Source: Parabacteroides gordonii MS-1 = DSM 23371
GTDB lineage: Bacteria > Bacteroidota > Bacteroidia > Bacteroidales > Tannerellaceae
NCBI RefSeq assembly: GCF_000969825.1
Contig: NZ_KQ033919.1
Location: 3,422,749 to 3,486,748, forward strand
DNA length: 64,000 nucleotides
Direction of reading: 5' to 3'
The first letter of the stretch is position 1. Each line of letters opens with the position of its first letter. Positions 44,072-51,799 of this stretch are shown one piece after another. The notes beneath the pieces were generated by a model. It ran no database searches and was not told where the DNA came from. It worked only from the letters and a program-made list of their open reading frames with translations. A program made the translations under genes and the position numbers.

Positions 44072-45564
44072 TTATGGGTAATGTCTATTATGTAGGTTCC
44101 GAGCCTCTTACTTTCGAAAGTATAGAGCAGATACTTACGCAGAATATGAAGCTCGAACTGACACCCGAAGTGCGTGCCCGTATCCAGAACTGCCGCGACT
44201 ACCTCGACCGGAAGATCGAGCAGCAGGATGGGCCGCTTTACGGTATCACGACCGGCTTCGGCTCGTTGTGTAACAAGAATATCTCGTCCGACGAACTCAG
44301 CACCTTGCAGGAGAACCTGGTGAAAAGCCATGCCTGTAGCGTGGGCGACGAGGTAAGTCCTGTTATTGTCCGGTTGATGATGTTGCTGAAGGCGCATGCC
44401 TTGTCGCTCGGACATAGCGGGGTGCAGGTCATTACCGTACAGCGCATCCTCGATTTCTTCAACAATGATGTCTTGCCGATCGTTTACGACCGTGGCTCGC
44501 TGGGTGCTTCCGGCGACCTGGCTCCGTTGGCAAACCTCTTTCTCCCGCTTATCGGTGTAGGGGATGTCTATTATAAAGGAAAGAAACGTGAAGCTATCAG
44601 TGTGCTGGATGAGTTTGCCTGGAAACCGGTTCGCCTGAAGAGTAAAGAAGGATTGGCCTTGCTGAATGGTACGCAGTTTATGAGCGCTAACGGTGTCTTT
44701 GCCCTGATGCGTGCTTTCCGCCTTTCGAAAAGGGCTGATATGATTGCCGCCTTATCCCTGGAAGCGTTCGACGGGCGTATCGATCCGTTTATGGATTGCA
44801 TCCAGCAGATACGTCCTCATCCGGGACAGATAGAAACGGGTGCCGCTTTCCGTGAATATCTTGAAGGAAGCGAGTTGATCAACCGTAAGAAGGAACATGT
44901 GCAGGATCCTTATTCCTTCCGCTGTATCCCGCAGGTACACGGGGCGACGAAGGATGCTATCAACTATGTCTCCGGCGTACTGCTGACCGAAATAAACTCG
45001 GTGACAGACAACCCGACCATTTTCCCGGACGAGGACAAGATCATCTCCGGCGGAAACTTCCACGGCCAGCCTTTGGCGATCTCGTACGATTTCCTGGCTA
45101 TTGCCCTGGCCGAACTGGGTAATATCTCCGAACGTCGTGTGGCTCAACTGATCATGGGACTTCGCGGCTTGCCCGAATTCCTTGTTGCCAATCCCGGCCT
45201 GAACTCCGGTTTTATGATCCCGCAATATGCAGCCGCGAGCATGGTGAGCCAGAACAAAATGTACTGCTATGCCGCCAGCAGCGACTCGATTGTATCCAGC
45301 AACGGACAGGAGGATCACGTCAGCATGGGTGCGAATGCCGCGATCAAACTCTTCAAGATCATGGATAACCTCGATCTTATCCTGGCCATCGAGTTGATGA
45401 ATGCCGCTCAGGGAATAGAATTCCGTCGTCCGGCCAAAACATCCCCCGTCCTTGAAAAGTTCCTGAAAGACTTCCGCAAAGAAGTTCCTTTTATAGAGGA
45501 CGACATCGTGATGTACACCGAAATCCACCGCACGGTTGCCTTCCTGCGCAGGCACCCGCTGTAA
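44068..45564 (+). CDS. hutH: Histidine ammonia-lyase
   Basis: A 498-residue enzyme, the first step of histidine use, removing ammonia to give urocanate. The self-forming MIO cofactor derives from Ala-Ser-Gly in GSLGASGDLAPLANLFLPLI. An active-site Tyr is in LYGITTGFGSLCN, and SSNGQEDHVSMGANAAIKLF is a further family motif. Length is typical. It is the last gene of the hut operon, unusually placing the first enzyme at the end. The ATG at 44068 overlaps the fchA stop; an ATG at 44074 is an alternative. Confidence 0.95.
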   Translation: MIMGNVYYVGSEPLTFESIEQILTQNMKLELTPEVRARIQNCRDYLDRKIEQQDGPLYGITTGFGSLCNKNISSDELSTLQENLVKSHACSVGDEVSPVIVRLMMLLKAHALSLGHSGVQVITVQRILDFFNNDVLPIVYDRGSLGASGDLAPLANLFLPLIGVGDVYYKGKKREAISVLDEFAWKPVRLKSKEGLALLNGTQFMSANGVFALMRAFRLSKRADMIAALSLEAFDGRIDPFMDCIQQIRPHPGQIETGAAFREYLEGSELINRKKEHVQDPYSFRCIPQVHGATKDAINYVSGVLLTEINSVTDNPTIFPDEDKIISGGNFHGQPLAISYDFLAIALAELGNISERRVAQLIMGLRGLPEFLVANPGLNSGFMIPQYAAASMVSQNKMYCYAASSDSIVSSNGQEDHVSMGANAAIKLFKIMDNLDLILAIELMNAAQGIEFRRPAKTSPVLEKFLKDFRKEVPFIEDDIVMYTEIHRTVAFLRRHPL

Positions 45565-45583
45565 AGAGAGAATCCCAGAACTA

Positions 45584-45690
45584 GCCTTCATGCCTTCATC
45601 GTGTCCTTTGTTCCTTGATAAACAACCGGACACCGATGAAGGCACTTGCTCTTTTGGCTTTCATGTAGCCTTCATACGCCTTCATTATTC
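45584..45690 (+). repeat. Left inverted repeat flanking the Rpn gene
   Basis: A 107-bp block rich in GCCTTCAT (45584, 45592, 45668, 45678) that aligns end to end with the reverse complement of 47023-47129, including AACAACCG, GATGAAG and GCTTTCAT in the same order. By eye about two-thirds of positions agree. Confidence 0.65.
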
Positions 45691-45836
45691 TTTGTCGATC
45701 TCCATTATCCATATCATATCTCCCTATTTTCACCTTCTGATAAAACAATTAGCTAACGAACACTAAGCTCTTTCCTCATGATAGCTAAGCCCTCACGTCA
45801 TTACTATTAATCTCTTTACTCCTTAATTTCATAAGA

Positions 45837-45918
45837 GTAAGGCCTGTTTTACAAATACGTAAGGCCTAGATTGCAAATATGAAAGGCTTGCCTTACTTTT
45901 TTGTATGGCAAGCCTTTC
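45837..45918. repeat. Four-unit array with 22-bp period
   Basis: GTAAGGCCTGTTTTAC (45837), GTAAGGCCTAGATTGC (45859), GAAAGGCTTGCCTTAC (45881) and GTATGGCAAGCCTTTC (45903) are 16-mers separated by 6 bp: a period of exactly 22. Units 3 and 4 also pair with each other as a perfect 12-bp hairpin with TTTTTT in the loop. Confidence 0.75.
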
Positions 45919-45957
45919 ACTTATTAAATAGCAGACCTAAATGTTTAATAGTCTTAT

Positions 45958-45993
45958 GCTAAGGACTTAGTTGTAGTGAATTAAGTCCTTAGC
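45958..45993. terminator. Perfect 12-bp hairpin downstream of the Rpn gene
   Basis: GCTAAGGACTTA (45958-45969) and TAAGTCCTTAGC (45982-45993), loop 12 nt, 25 bp beyond the Rpn stop codon. T-runs are weak on both sides, so it may be a terminator or another structured element. Confidence 0.5.
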
Positions 45994-46018
45994 TTTTGGC
46001 ATCGGTATTTTCCCGTGT

Positions 46019-46918
46019 CTATAGTTTTTCTATTTCTTCGGGAGAGAGTCCTGTGCATTCCGATATTTCTTTAAGGTCATACCCTTTTTGCTTCATCGTT
46101 TTAGCAATCTGGTGGTTAGCTAATTGCTGACCTTCTTTCATGCCTTCCTTCATGCCTCTTTCCAATCCTTCTTTCATGCCCTTTTCCATGCCCTGTTTCA
46201 ATCCTTTCTCGTTAGCTTTCTCTATGGCATATTCTGTAGTGCAGCGCCAATCGCGGTAATTCTTCAGATTTTCATCGTACACGGCACGTTCGTGGGGAGT
46301 CATCGCATTCACGTTTGCCACATCGAGCAAGCGGCGGTAGGCTTCGTCTTTCTCCTTAAAGGGAGACATATCAAATAGATTCATATTCTTCAATACATAG
46401 ATCATATTTTCCAGAGGAGTGATACATTCCTCTTTCTGTAAATTAAATAACTCAAACGAAATATAGACTTGTTTCAGTTTGATTTCACCAAAAGATTTAC
46501 CTGTTACTTCATTCGCCAGTACTATATCCGTACGCCAGGTAGGGAAGTCGGGCAAGCTGAAGTTTAACAGGTAGATACCATATACCGGCAGCAATTCGTA
46601 CTTCCACTCCGATCCTATTTCTCCCTGACGGGAGATCATACGACAAATGTAATAAAATCCGCGGTTAAAGAAGTAACGTTGGGGGCAATTCTGCATTTCT
46701 AAGATAAACTTTGTCCCGTCTGTATCCTCACAAAGACAGTCGAAAATGATTGTACGTTGATCCATCGTTTCAGGACGTATCTCTTTATCAATGTAGATGA
46801 GATCTTTAACCAGACGCTCGCCTTGCAGAGTGGCGTTAATGAAATCGATGGCTACTTGTTTGTTACCGAATACAGCTTTGAAGCCGCTGTCGAGCATAAT
46901 GTTAACGTAATGTTCCAT
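46019..46918 (-). CDS. Rpn family PD-(D/E)XK nuclease / putative transposase
   Basis: A 299-residue protein of the recombination-promoting nuclease family. The N-terminus has MLDSGFKAVFGNKQVAIDFI, the nuclease core IIFDCLCEDTDGTKFILEMQ (D...ExQ), and YFFNRGFYYICRMISRQ, all standard for this group. The C-terminal region has a Lys-Gly-Met-Glu repeat tract (KGMKEGLERGMKEGMKEG, about residues 240-265) and a helix (DLKEISECTGLSPEEIEKL). Related E. coli proteins cut DNA and promote RecA-independent recombination. A TATCTTTG box (46964-46971) and a small CACCT/AGGTG stem (46942-46957) lie upstream. The gene sits inside inverted repeats of about 107 bp. Confidence 0.87.
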   Translation of the reverse strand: MEHYVNIMLDSGFKAVFGNKQVAIDFINATLQGERLVKDLIYIDKEIRPETMDQRTIIFDCLCEDTDGTKFILEMQNCPQRYFFNRGFYYICRMISRQGEIGSEWKYELLPVYGIYLLNFSLPDFPTWRTDIVLANEVTGKSFGEIKLKQVYISFELFNLQKEECITPLENMIYVLKNMNLFDMSPFKEKDEAYRRLLDVANVNAMTPHERAVYDENLKNYRDWRCTTEYAIEKANEKGLKQGMEKGMKEGLERGMKEGMKEGQQLANHQIAKTMKQKGYDLKEISECTGLSPEEIEKL

Positions 46919-46963
46919 AGCTTATGGTATGTAATGGTTAACACCTAATAGCAGGTGATGGGG

Positions 46964-46971
46964 CAAAGATA
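46964..46971 (-). promoter_or_regulatory. -7 box (TATCTTTG) of the Rpn gene
   Basis: Minus-strand exact TAnnTTTG match 46 nt before the ATG at 46918. Confidence 0.55.
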
Positions 46972-47022
46972 AGAATATTATTGAAAGAAGGTGTACGAAT
47001 AATAAAAAAGATGTAATTATAA

Positions 47023-47129
47023 CTTCAATGAACCCGATGAAGGGTACTATGAAAGCAAAAGGGTATAATGGCTTCATCTGTGATCGGTTGTTAATTAATA
47101 GCCAAAGACATAATGAAGGCGATGAAGGC
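47023..47129 (-). repeat. Right inverted repeat flanking the Rpn gene
   Basis: Contains ATGAAGGCGATGAAGGC (to 47129) and aligns with the left block in reverse complement. The 333-bp gap between the Rpn gene and the sigma gene otherwise holds only the Rpn promoter and leader. Confidence 0.65.
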
Positions 47130-47251
47130 ACTTTCGGTGAAACATTTAGAGGAAATCTGCACTTTATTTCGGTTCTTTGCAGAAAAAAATAAAAATCGCA
47201 TGCAGTATTTCCGCAGTCAATACATTTACATAATAAACACGCGCGGCGTTG

Positions 47252-47803
47252 ATGGGTGAAGAAGAACTGATAAGGCAGTGTATGCGGGGTGCGAATGCAG
47301 CCCGTAAAGAACTCTACGATACTTATGCCAAACAAATGTTAAGCATTTGTTACCGGTATACAGGAGGTATGGACGTGGCTTACGATCTGTTGCATGACGG
47401 ATTTCTGAAAGTCTTTTCATCCTGCTCCGGTTTTACGTATCGTGGGGAAGGGAGCCTAAAAGCGTGGATGAGCCGTATTTTTGTGAATACGGCACTCGAG
47501 TATCTTCGGAAGAAGGATGTACTCAAACAAATAGTCCCCCTTGATATGATTGCTGAAACAGAAGAGGATCCGCCGGAGGAGATCGAACAGATCCCAACGT
47601 CGGTTCTGATGCAATTCGTCCAGGAGTTACCGACGGGTTACCGTACAGTGTTTAACTTATATACATTTGAAGAACGAAGTCACAAAGAGATTGCCGAGCT
47701 CTTACATATAAACGAACGATCATCATCGTCGCAACTGTGTCGGGCAAAAGCAATGCTGGTAAAGAAAGTAAATGATTACATTCAGAAAGAAGCCGGAAGA
47801 TGA
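47252..47803 (+). CDS. ECF-type RNA polymerase sigma factor
   Basis: A 183-residue sigma-70 family protein with regions 2 and 4 only. Region 2: ARKELYDTYAKQMLSICYRY, YDLLHDGFLKVF and GEGSLKAWMSRIFVNTALEY. Region 4: LPTGYRTVFNLYTFEERSHK and EIAELLHINERSSSSQLCRA. The ATG at 47252 follows a TTG at 47249. Its stop overlaps the next gene (ATGA), which encodes a membrane protein with an anti-sigma-like N-terminus, so the pair is probably a sigma/anti-sigma unit sensing envelope state. Confidence 0.9.
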   Translation: MGEEELIRQCMRGANAARKELYDTYAKQMLSICYRYTGGMDVAYDLLHDGFLKVFSSCSGFTYRGEGSLKAWMSRIFVNTALEYLRKKDVLKQIVPLDMIAETEEDPPEEIEQIPTSVLMQFVQELPTGYRTVFNLYTFEERSHKEIAELLHINERSSSSQLCRAKAMLVKKVNDYIQKEAGR

Positions 47804-49101
47804 AAATGGAAGATAAATTAATACAGGAATACCGGATGCGGGAGATTGATTATCAGCTACCGTTGCCGGAGGATGGTTGGGAAAAGCTCGAAGCAGCGTT
47901 CTCTGCTACTCCGCAGGTCCGTCGCTTCCCTTATCGTTGGTTGGCGGCAGCAGTGTCTTTTTTGGCGGTTTTAGGTTCGTCTCTTTACTTTATGGGGATA
48001 GATAAGGAGATAGAACCGGTCTTGTCGGATATCGTTCTTCCTGCTGAACAAGGAAGTGGTATGCCTACTCCGGCTTTTGTTCCGGCGGAGGATGTGAAAC
48101 CGCAACCGGCAGCAAAACAACTGGTGGCTACCGTGCAAAAGAAAGAACCGGAATTACCGGGACTGACTGAAACGGTGTCGGAAATTTATATGTCTATCTC
48201 TGCTTATTTCCATGCAGAGGTGGGAGAAGGGGATGTCGTGGCAAATAATTCTAACAGCCGTTCGGTTGTGGAACATAGCGGTCAGTACGACTATGTTCCG
48301 GAGAGGAATTATGAGCCGTTGCCGAAGAAGAAGTCTTCGTCCGGCAAAGGGTGGACATTCGGTTTATACGCCGGAAATATGTTTGATCGTCATTCTTCTG
48401 CTACGGGAGGATTACAGATGTTGAATGGTTCGGCAACGCGTTCGGATGTAAGTGTGAATAATAACCCGGGTTCGGGAACTTTTGAAGATTACATGAAGAA
48501 TGTGGCTTCGAATGCGTCGAACTTCCGGGATCCGGGTGACTATTCCATGTTTGAACAGATCGCAGTGGCTAACTATCAGAAGCCTACGGGAACGAAGATA
48601 AAGCATAAGTTCCCTCTTTCGGCGGGGCTTACGGTGAAGAAGAAGATCAACGACCGGTTATCGGTGGAGAGCGGGTTGGTTTATACCTTCCTGTCGTCGG
48701 AACTTTCGGCCGGCGAAGTGGACTTCTATTCGCAGGAGCAGCGTTTGCATTACCTGGGTATTCCTTTGAAAGTGAATTATACCTTGTGGAAGAAAGACCG
48801 TTTGTCGGTTTATGCTTCTGCCGGAGGAATGGCCGAAATGTGTGTGGACGGTAGCCTGAATACCAATTATTACCTGAATAACGTCCGGGAGCGTAAAAGC
48901 AAGACTGATCTTGATGTGAACAAGGTGCAGTTGTCCGCTTTGGCTTCGTTGGGTGTACAATATGATATTTCTAAACCCGTTAGTATCTATGCCGAACCCG
49001 GTATCGCTTATTATTTTGATGATAAGAGTGTGGTTGAGACGATCCGGAAAGAGCAGCCACTCTGTGCATCGGTGCAATTCGGAGTTAGATTTGCTTTTTG
49101 A
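47800..49101 (+). CDS. Membrane-anchored protein with anti-sigma-like N-terminus and C-terminal beta-barrel-like domain
   Basis: A 433-residue protein. Residues 1-45 are cytosolic and charged (EYRMREIDYQLPLPEDGWEK), as in sigma-partner proteins. Residues about 46-66 are one hydrophobic helix (WLAAAVSFLAVLGSSLYFMG). A Pro/Glu-rich periplasmic stretch to about 180 leads to a C-terminal domain of about 250 residues with barrel-like strands (GWTFGLYAGNMF, PLSAGLTVKKKI, HYLGIPLKVNYTLW) and the terminal aromatic VQFGVRFAF. The gene overlaps the sigma gene by 4 bp. It is probably an anti-sigma factor that also carries an outer-membrane-type barrel; the topology is inferred. Confidence 0.7.
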   Translation: MKMEDKLIQEYRMREIDYQLPLPEDGWEKLEAAFSATPQVRRFPYRWLAAAVSFLAVLGSSLYFMGIDKEIEPVLSDIVLPAEQGSGMPTPAFVPAEDVKPQPAAKQLVATVQKKEPELPGLTETVSEIYMSISAYFHAEVGEGDVVANNSNSRSVVEHSGQYDYVPERNYEPLPKKKSSSGKGWTFGLYAGNMFDRHSSATGGLQMLNGSATRSDVSVNNNPGSGTFEDYMKNVASNASNFRDPGDYSMFEQIAVANYQKPTGTKIKHKFPLSAGLTVKKKINDRLSVESGLVYTFLSSELSAGEVDFYSQEQRLHYLGIPLKVNYTLWKKDRLSVYASAGGMAEMCVDGSLNTNYYLNNVRERKSKTDLDVNKVQLSALASLGVQYDISKPVSIYAEPGIAYYFDDKSVVETIRKEQPLCASVQFGVRFAF

Positions 49102-49133
49102 TGAATAGGTGAGGTTGATTTCCTGTACAGGAA

Positions 49134-49181
49134 AAAAGAGGAGCAGGGTTATTCCTTTGGAAGCCCTGCTCTTTCTTTTTC
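49134..49181. terminator. Terminator between the sigma operon and mrp
   Basis: GAGCAGGG (49141-49148) pairs with CCCTGCTC (49164-49171), flanked by AAAAAAGAG and TTTCTTTTT, so it can serve both convergent transcripts. Confidence 0.8.
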
Positions 49182-49200
49182 TATTGATAAGTGACAGTTG

Positions 49201-50310
49201 TCAGCTTTTACTTACGTGCACTCTTTGCGTAGGTGCCTGGTTTTCGTTGCGGTAGTTGATTTGTTCGACTACGTTTTCTGCCAGTTCGCGGAAAGCGGTG
49301 CCAGTGATTGTTTCCGGGTTTAAGGCTACAGGCGTTCCATTGTCGCCCCCTTCACAAATGCTCTGTACGATAGGGATCTGACCCAGTAAGGGGATATTCA
49401 GTTCTTCTGCCAGACGTTTGGCTCCTTCTTTTCCGAACAGGTAATATTTGTTCTCCGGAAGTTCGGCGGGAGTGAACCAGGCCATGTTTTCAACCAGTCC
49501 CAATACCGGTACGTTTATCTTTTCTCCGGTGAACATGCTGATACCTTTACGGGCGTCGGCCAGTGCAACCTCTTGCGGGGTGCTGACAACGATAGCGCCT
49601 GTGATAGCCAATGTCTGTACCAGAGTCAGGTGGATATCGCTTGTTCCCGGTGGCAGGTCGATCAGGAAGTAATCGAGATCGCCCCAGTTAGCATCACCGA
49701 TAAGCTGCTTCAGGGCGTTGCTGGCCATAGCGCCGCGCCACAGAACGGCATCTTCCTTATTGACAAAGAAACCGATCGATAATAGTTTCACTCCATAATT
49801 CTCGGCGGGTTGTATCAGGTCGCGGCCATCTACTTCTTCCATATAAGGACGGGCATCTTCCACATTGAACATCTTAGGTTGCGAAGGGCCGAAGATGTCG
49901 GCATCCAGCAAACCTACCTTGTAACCCAGTCCGGCTAAAGCGACTGCCAGGTTAGCGGCAACCGTACTTTTACCTACTCCCCCTTTACCGGAAGATACGG
50001 CGATGATATTTTTTACCTGCGGAAGCAGTTTGTCCGGTTCGGGACGCGCTACCTGGCGGGCTACTACTTCGATATTCCCTTTGATATCTACCTCTTCGCC
50101 TACATAAGTAAGGATTGCCGTTTCGGCTGCTTTTACTACCGATTTGATAAACGGATCGTTCGGTTTCTCAAATAGGAGAGAGAAGCTTACTTTATTGCCT
50201 TCGATCCGTATGTTGTCTTCCACCATGCCCATCTCTACCAGGTCTTTACCTGTTCCGGGGTAACGCACTTTAGCGAGTGCGTCCATGATCAGTTTAGGAT
50301 ATATAGCCAT
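49201..50310 (-). CDS. Mrp/NBP35-family P-loop ATPase (iron-sulfur carrier type)
   Basis: A 369-residue protein with an N-terminal MIP18-like (DUF59) domain (about 1-85) and an Mrp ATPase domain. The deviant Walker A is AVSSGKGGVGKSTVAANLAV, followed by GLLDADIFGPSQPKMF and YFLIDLPPGTSDIHLTLVQ. Such proteins carry or assemble Fe-S clusters. The CPxC cysteines usually found after the ENM motif are replaced (ENMAWFTPAELPENKYYLFG), so cluster binding at the standard site is doubtful. It lies 24 bp after trmB and probably shares its transcript. Confidence 0.9.
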   Translation of the reverse strand: MAIYPKLIMDALAKVRYPGTGKDLVEMGMVEDNIRIEGNKVSFSLLFEKPNDPFIKSVVKAAETAILTYVGEEVDIKGNIEVVARQVARPEPDKLLPQVKNIIAVSSGKGGVGKSTVAANLAVALAGLGYKVGLLDADIFGPSQPKMFNVEDARPYMEEVDGRDLIQPAENYGVKLLSIGFFVNKEDAVLWRGAMASNALKQLIGDANWGDLDYFLIDLPPGTSDIHLTLVQTLAITGAIVVSTPQEVALADARKGISMFTGEKINVPVLGLVENMAWFTPAELPENKYYLFGKEGAKRLAEELNIPLLGQIPIVQSICEGGDNGTPVALNPETITGTAFRELAENVVEQINYRNENQAPTQRVHVSKS

Positions 50311-50334
50311 AATATAATTGTATAATTGGTTGTC

Positions 50335-51093
50335 TTATTTGCCGGAAGCCAGTGCACTGCGTTTGCTCCGGTTGAAACTCCGGTAGGGGTCGAGCTCGAT
50401 CTCTACGTCCGGTTCGATGAGTTCTTCCCTTTCCTCACAAACAAATTTGATGTATTTGATGTTCAGTCCGCGGTCGAGCCACTGCTGTTCGTAATATGTC
50501 TTGATAGACAAGATATTGTCTGCCAGGTCGGAGTGATAAAGATCGTCGTTGCTGAACAGGACGGGGTAATGGTTGGCTTTCACCATTTCGCAGGTGTAGG
50601 TGTACATAAAGTTACTGTCCGTCTTCAGATGGATGATGCCATCTCCGGCCAGTATTTCGCGGTACATCTTCATGAAGCGAGTGGAAGTCAGTCGTTTGTT
50701 GACCTTTTTCATTTGCGGGTCGGGGAATGTGATCCATATTTCAGCAACTTCTCCGGGGGCGAAGAAATGGGAGATCAGTTCGATACTGGTGCGCAAGAAG
50801 GCTACATTTGTCATACCCGACTCCATAGAGTCTTTGGCTCCTGTCCACATACGGGCACCTTTGATATCTACACCGATGAAGTTCTTGTCCGGAAAGAGCC
50901 GTGCCAGTCCCACCGTATATTCACCTTTACCGCAACCCAATTCGAGTACGATCGGGTTATCATTCTTGAAAAACTCCTTGTGCCAGTGTCCTTTCAGCTC
51001 AAATCCTTTCTCCTGGAGAACGGCAAACGGATACTGGAAAACATGCGGATAACCCGCCATATCGTCAAACTTTGCTAACTTATTTTTTCCCAT
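50335..51093 (-). CDS. trmB: tRNA (guanine-N7-)-methyltransferase
   Basis: An enzyme of about 252 residues that methylates G46 of tRNA using S-adenosylmethionine. It has the SAM-binding [20 protein letters not shown], then [33 protein letters not shown] (the family active-site motif) and [13 protein letters not shown]. The ATG at 51093 (MGKNKLAKF) is used; it lies inside the 3' end of the LytTR regulator gene, a 14-bp overlap. A TATCTTTG sequence directly before it may be an internal promoter. mrp follows. Confidence 0.93.
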   Translation of the reverse strand: MGKNKLAKFDDMAGYPHVFQYPFAVLQEKGFELKGHWHKEFFKNDNPIVLELGCGKGEYTVGLARLFPDKNFIGVDIKGARMWTGAKDSMESGMTNVAFLRTSIELISHFFAPGEVAEIWITFPDPQMKKVNKRLTSTRFMKMYREILAGDGIIHLKTDSNFMYTYTCEMVKANHYPVLFSNDDLYHSDLADNILSIKTYYEQQWLDRGLNIKYIKFVCEEREELIEPDVEIELDPYRSFNRSKRSALASGK

Positions 51094-51799
51094 GCTGCAA
51101 AGATAATACAAATTCGTCGAAGAAGATATCCCGGTAGTTGTTACCGATGGCTATTTCGTATTTGTCGATGTAGATGTCGTTGTTGTCGAAGGAGGCGATT
51201 TGCTGGGTGTTTACTATGTACGAGCGGTTTACCCGCAGGAATATTTTAGGGAGCAGTTCATGGATTGCTTTCATACTGGTCTTGGTGATGATACGCTGGT
51301 CGGGAAGCTGTATGATCACATAGTCTTTTAAGCCTTCGATAAAGAGGACGTCTTTGAAATTTACTTTGAAGAAACGGCGTTCGGACTTGACGAACATAAA
51401 TTCGCTTTCTACATTTTCAATGTTTTCCTTTTCTCCGGTCAGCAGAAGGGCATGGTAAGCCATTGCCTTTTCAACCGCTTTCTGAAATCTTTCGGGAATG
51501 ATCGGTTTGACCAGATAGTCGACGGCATCCACTTCATAACTGTCGATGGCATATTCGGCATAGGCCGTTGTAAATATGACCAAAGTGCTTTTCGGGATGG
51601 TACGGGCAAATTCCAGTCCGGTAACCTTTGGCATGCGGATATCCAGAAAGATCAGGTCGACAGGGTGTTCATGGATAAACTTTGCTGCTGAGGCGGCATT
51701 GTTGAAAGAGCCGGCCAGCGTCAGTTGTCCGGTCTCATTTATCAGCATCTCCACTGCTTCACGGGCCAGCGGTTCGTCGTCTACGATTATGCAATTCAT
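51080..51799 (-). CDS. LytTR-type response regulator
   Basis: A 239-residue two-component regulator. The receiver domain (about 1-120) has the acidic pair in [18 protein letters not shown], the phospho-acceptor Asp in [18 protein letters not shown], a Thr in [16 protein letters not shown] and the Lys in [13 protein letters not shown]. The C-terminal LytTR DNA-binding domain (about 135-235) shows [45 protein letters not shown] and the IGNNYRDIF end. LytTR proteins bind direct repeats about 21 bp apart, which are present at 56427-56475. It overlaps the kinase gene by 4 bp. Confidence 0.93.
   Translation of the reverse strand: MNCIIVDDEPLAREAVEMLINETGQLTLAGSFNNAASAAKFIHEHPVDLIFLDIRMPKVTGLEFARTIPKSTLVIFTTAYAEYAIDSYEVDAVDYLVKPIIPERFQKAVEKAMAYHALLLTGEKENIENVESEFMFVKSERRFFKVNFKDVLFIEGLKDYVIIQLPDQRIITKTSMKAIHELLPKIFLRVNRSYIVNTQQIASFDNNDIYIDKYEIAIGNNYRDIFFDEFVLSLQHGKK

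Larger units (their letters stand above)
45584..47129. mobile_element. Candidate Rpn mobile unit bounded by inverted repeats
   Basis: The Rpn gene with its promoter, the 22-bp array and a hairpin lie between inverted blocks at 45584-45690 and 47023-47129. No target-site duplication could be recognised. Mobility is inferred from the repeat arrangement and the nuclease family only. Confidence 0.4.

Noticed and set aside
44752-45645. Long minus-strand open frame opposite hutH (297 codons)
   Set aside because: It lies antisense to a clearly conserved enzyme and its translation shows no domain or plausible start signals; it is a shadow of biased codon use.
45536-45766. 76-codon plus-strand frame after hutH
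   Set aside because: It overlaps the hutH end and consists mainly of the CCTTCAT-rich inverted repeat; no domain or start signal.
46922-47335. 137-codon minus-strand frame between the Rpn and sigma genes
   Set aside because: It covers the right inverted repeat, the Rpn promoter and the start of the sigma gene; composition is Phe/Leu/His-rich with no family resemblance.
50326-51078. Plus-strand open frame of 250 codons opposite trmB
   Set aside because: The trmB translation carries all family motifs; the opposite frame is Phe/Val/His-rich without recognisable features.
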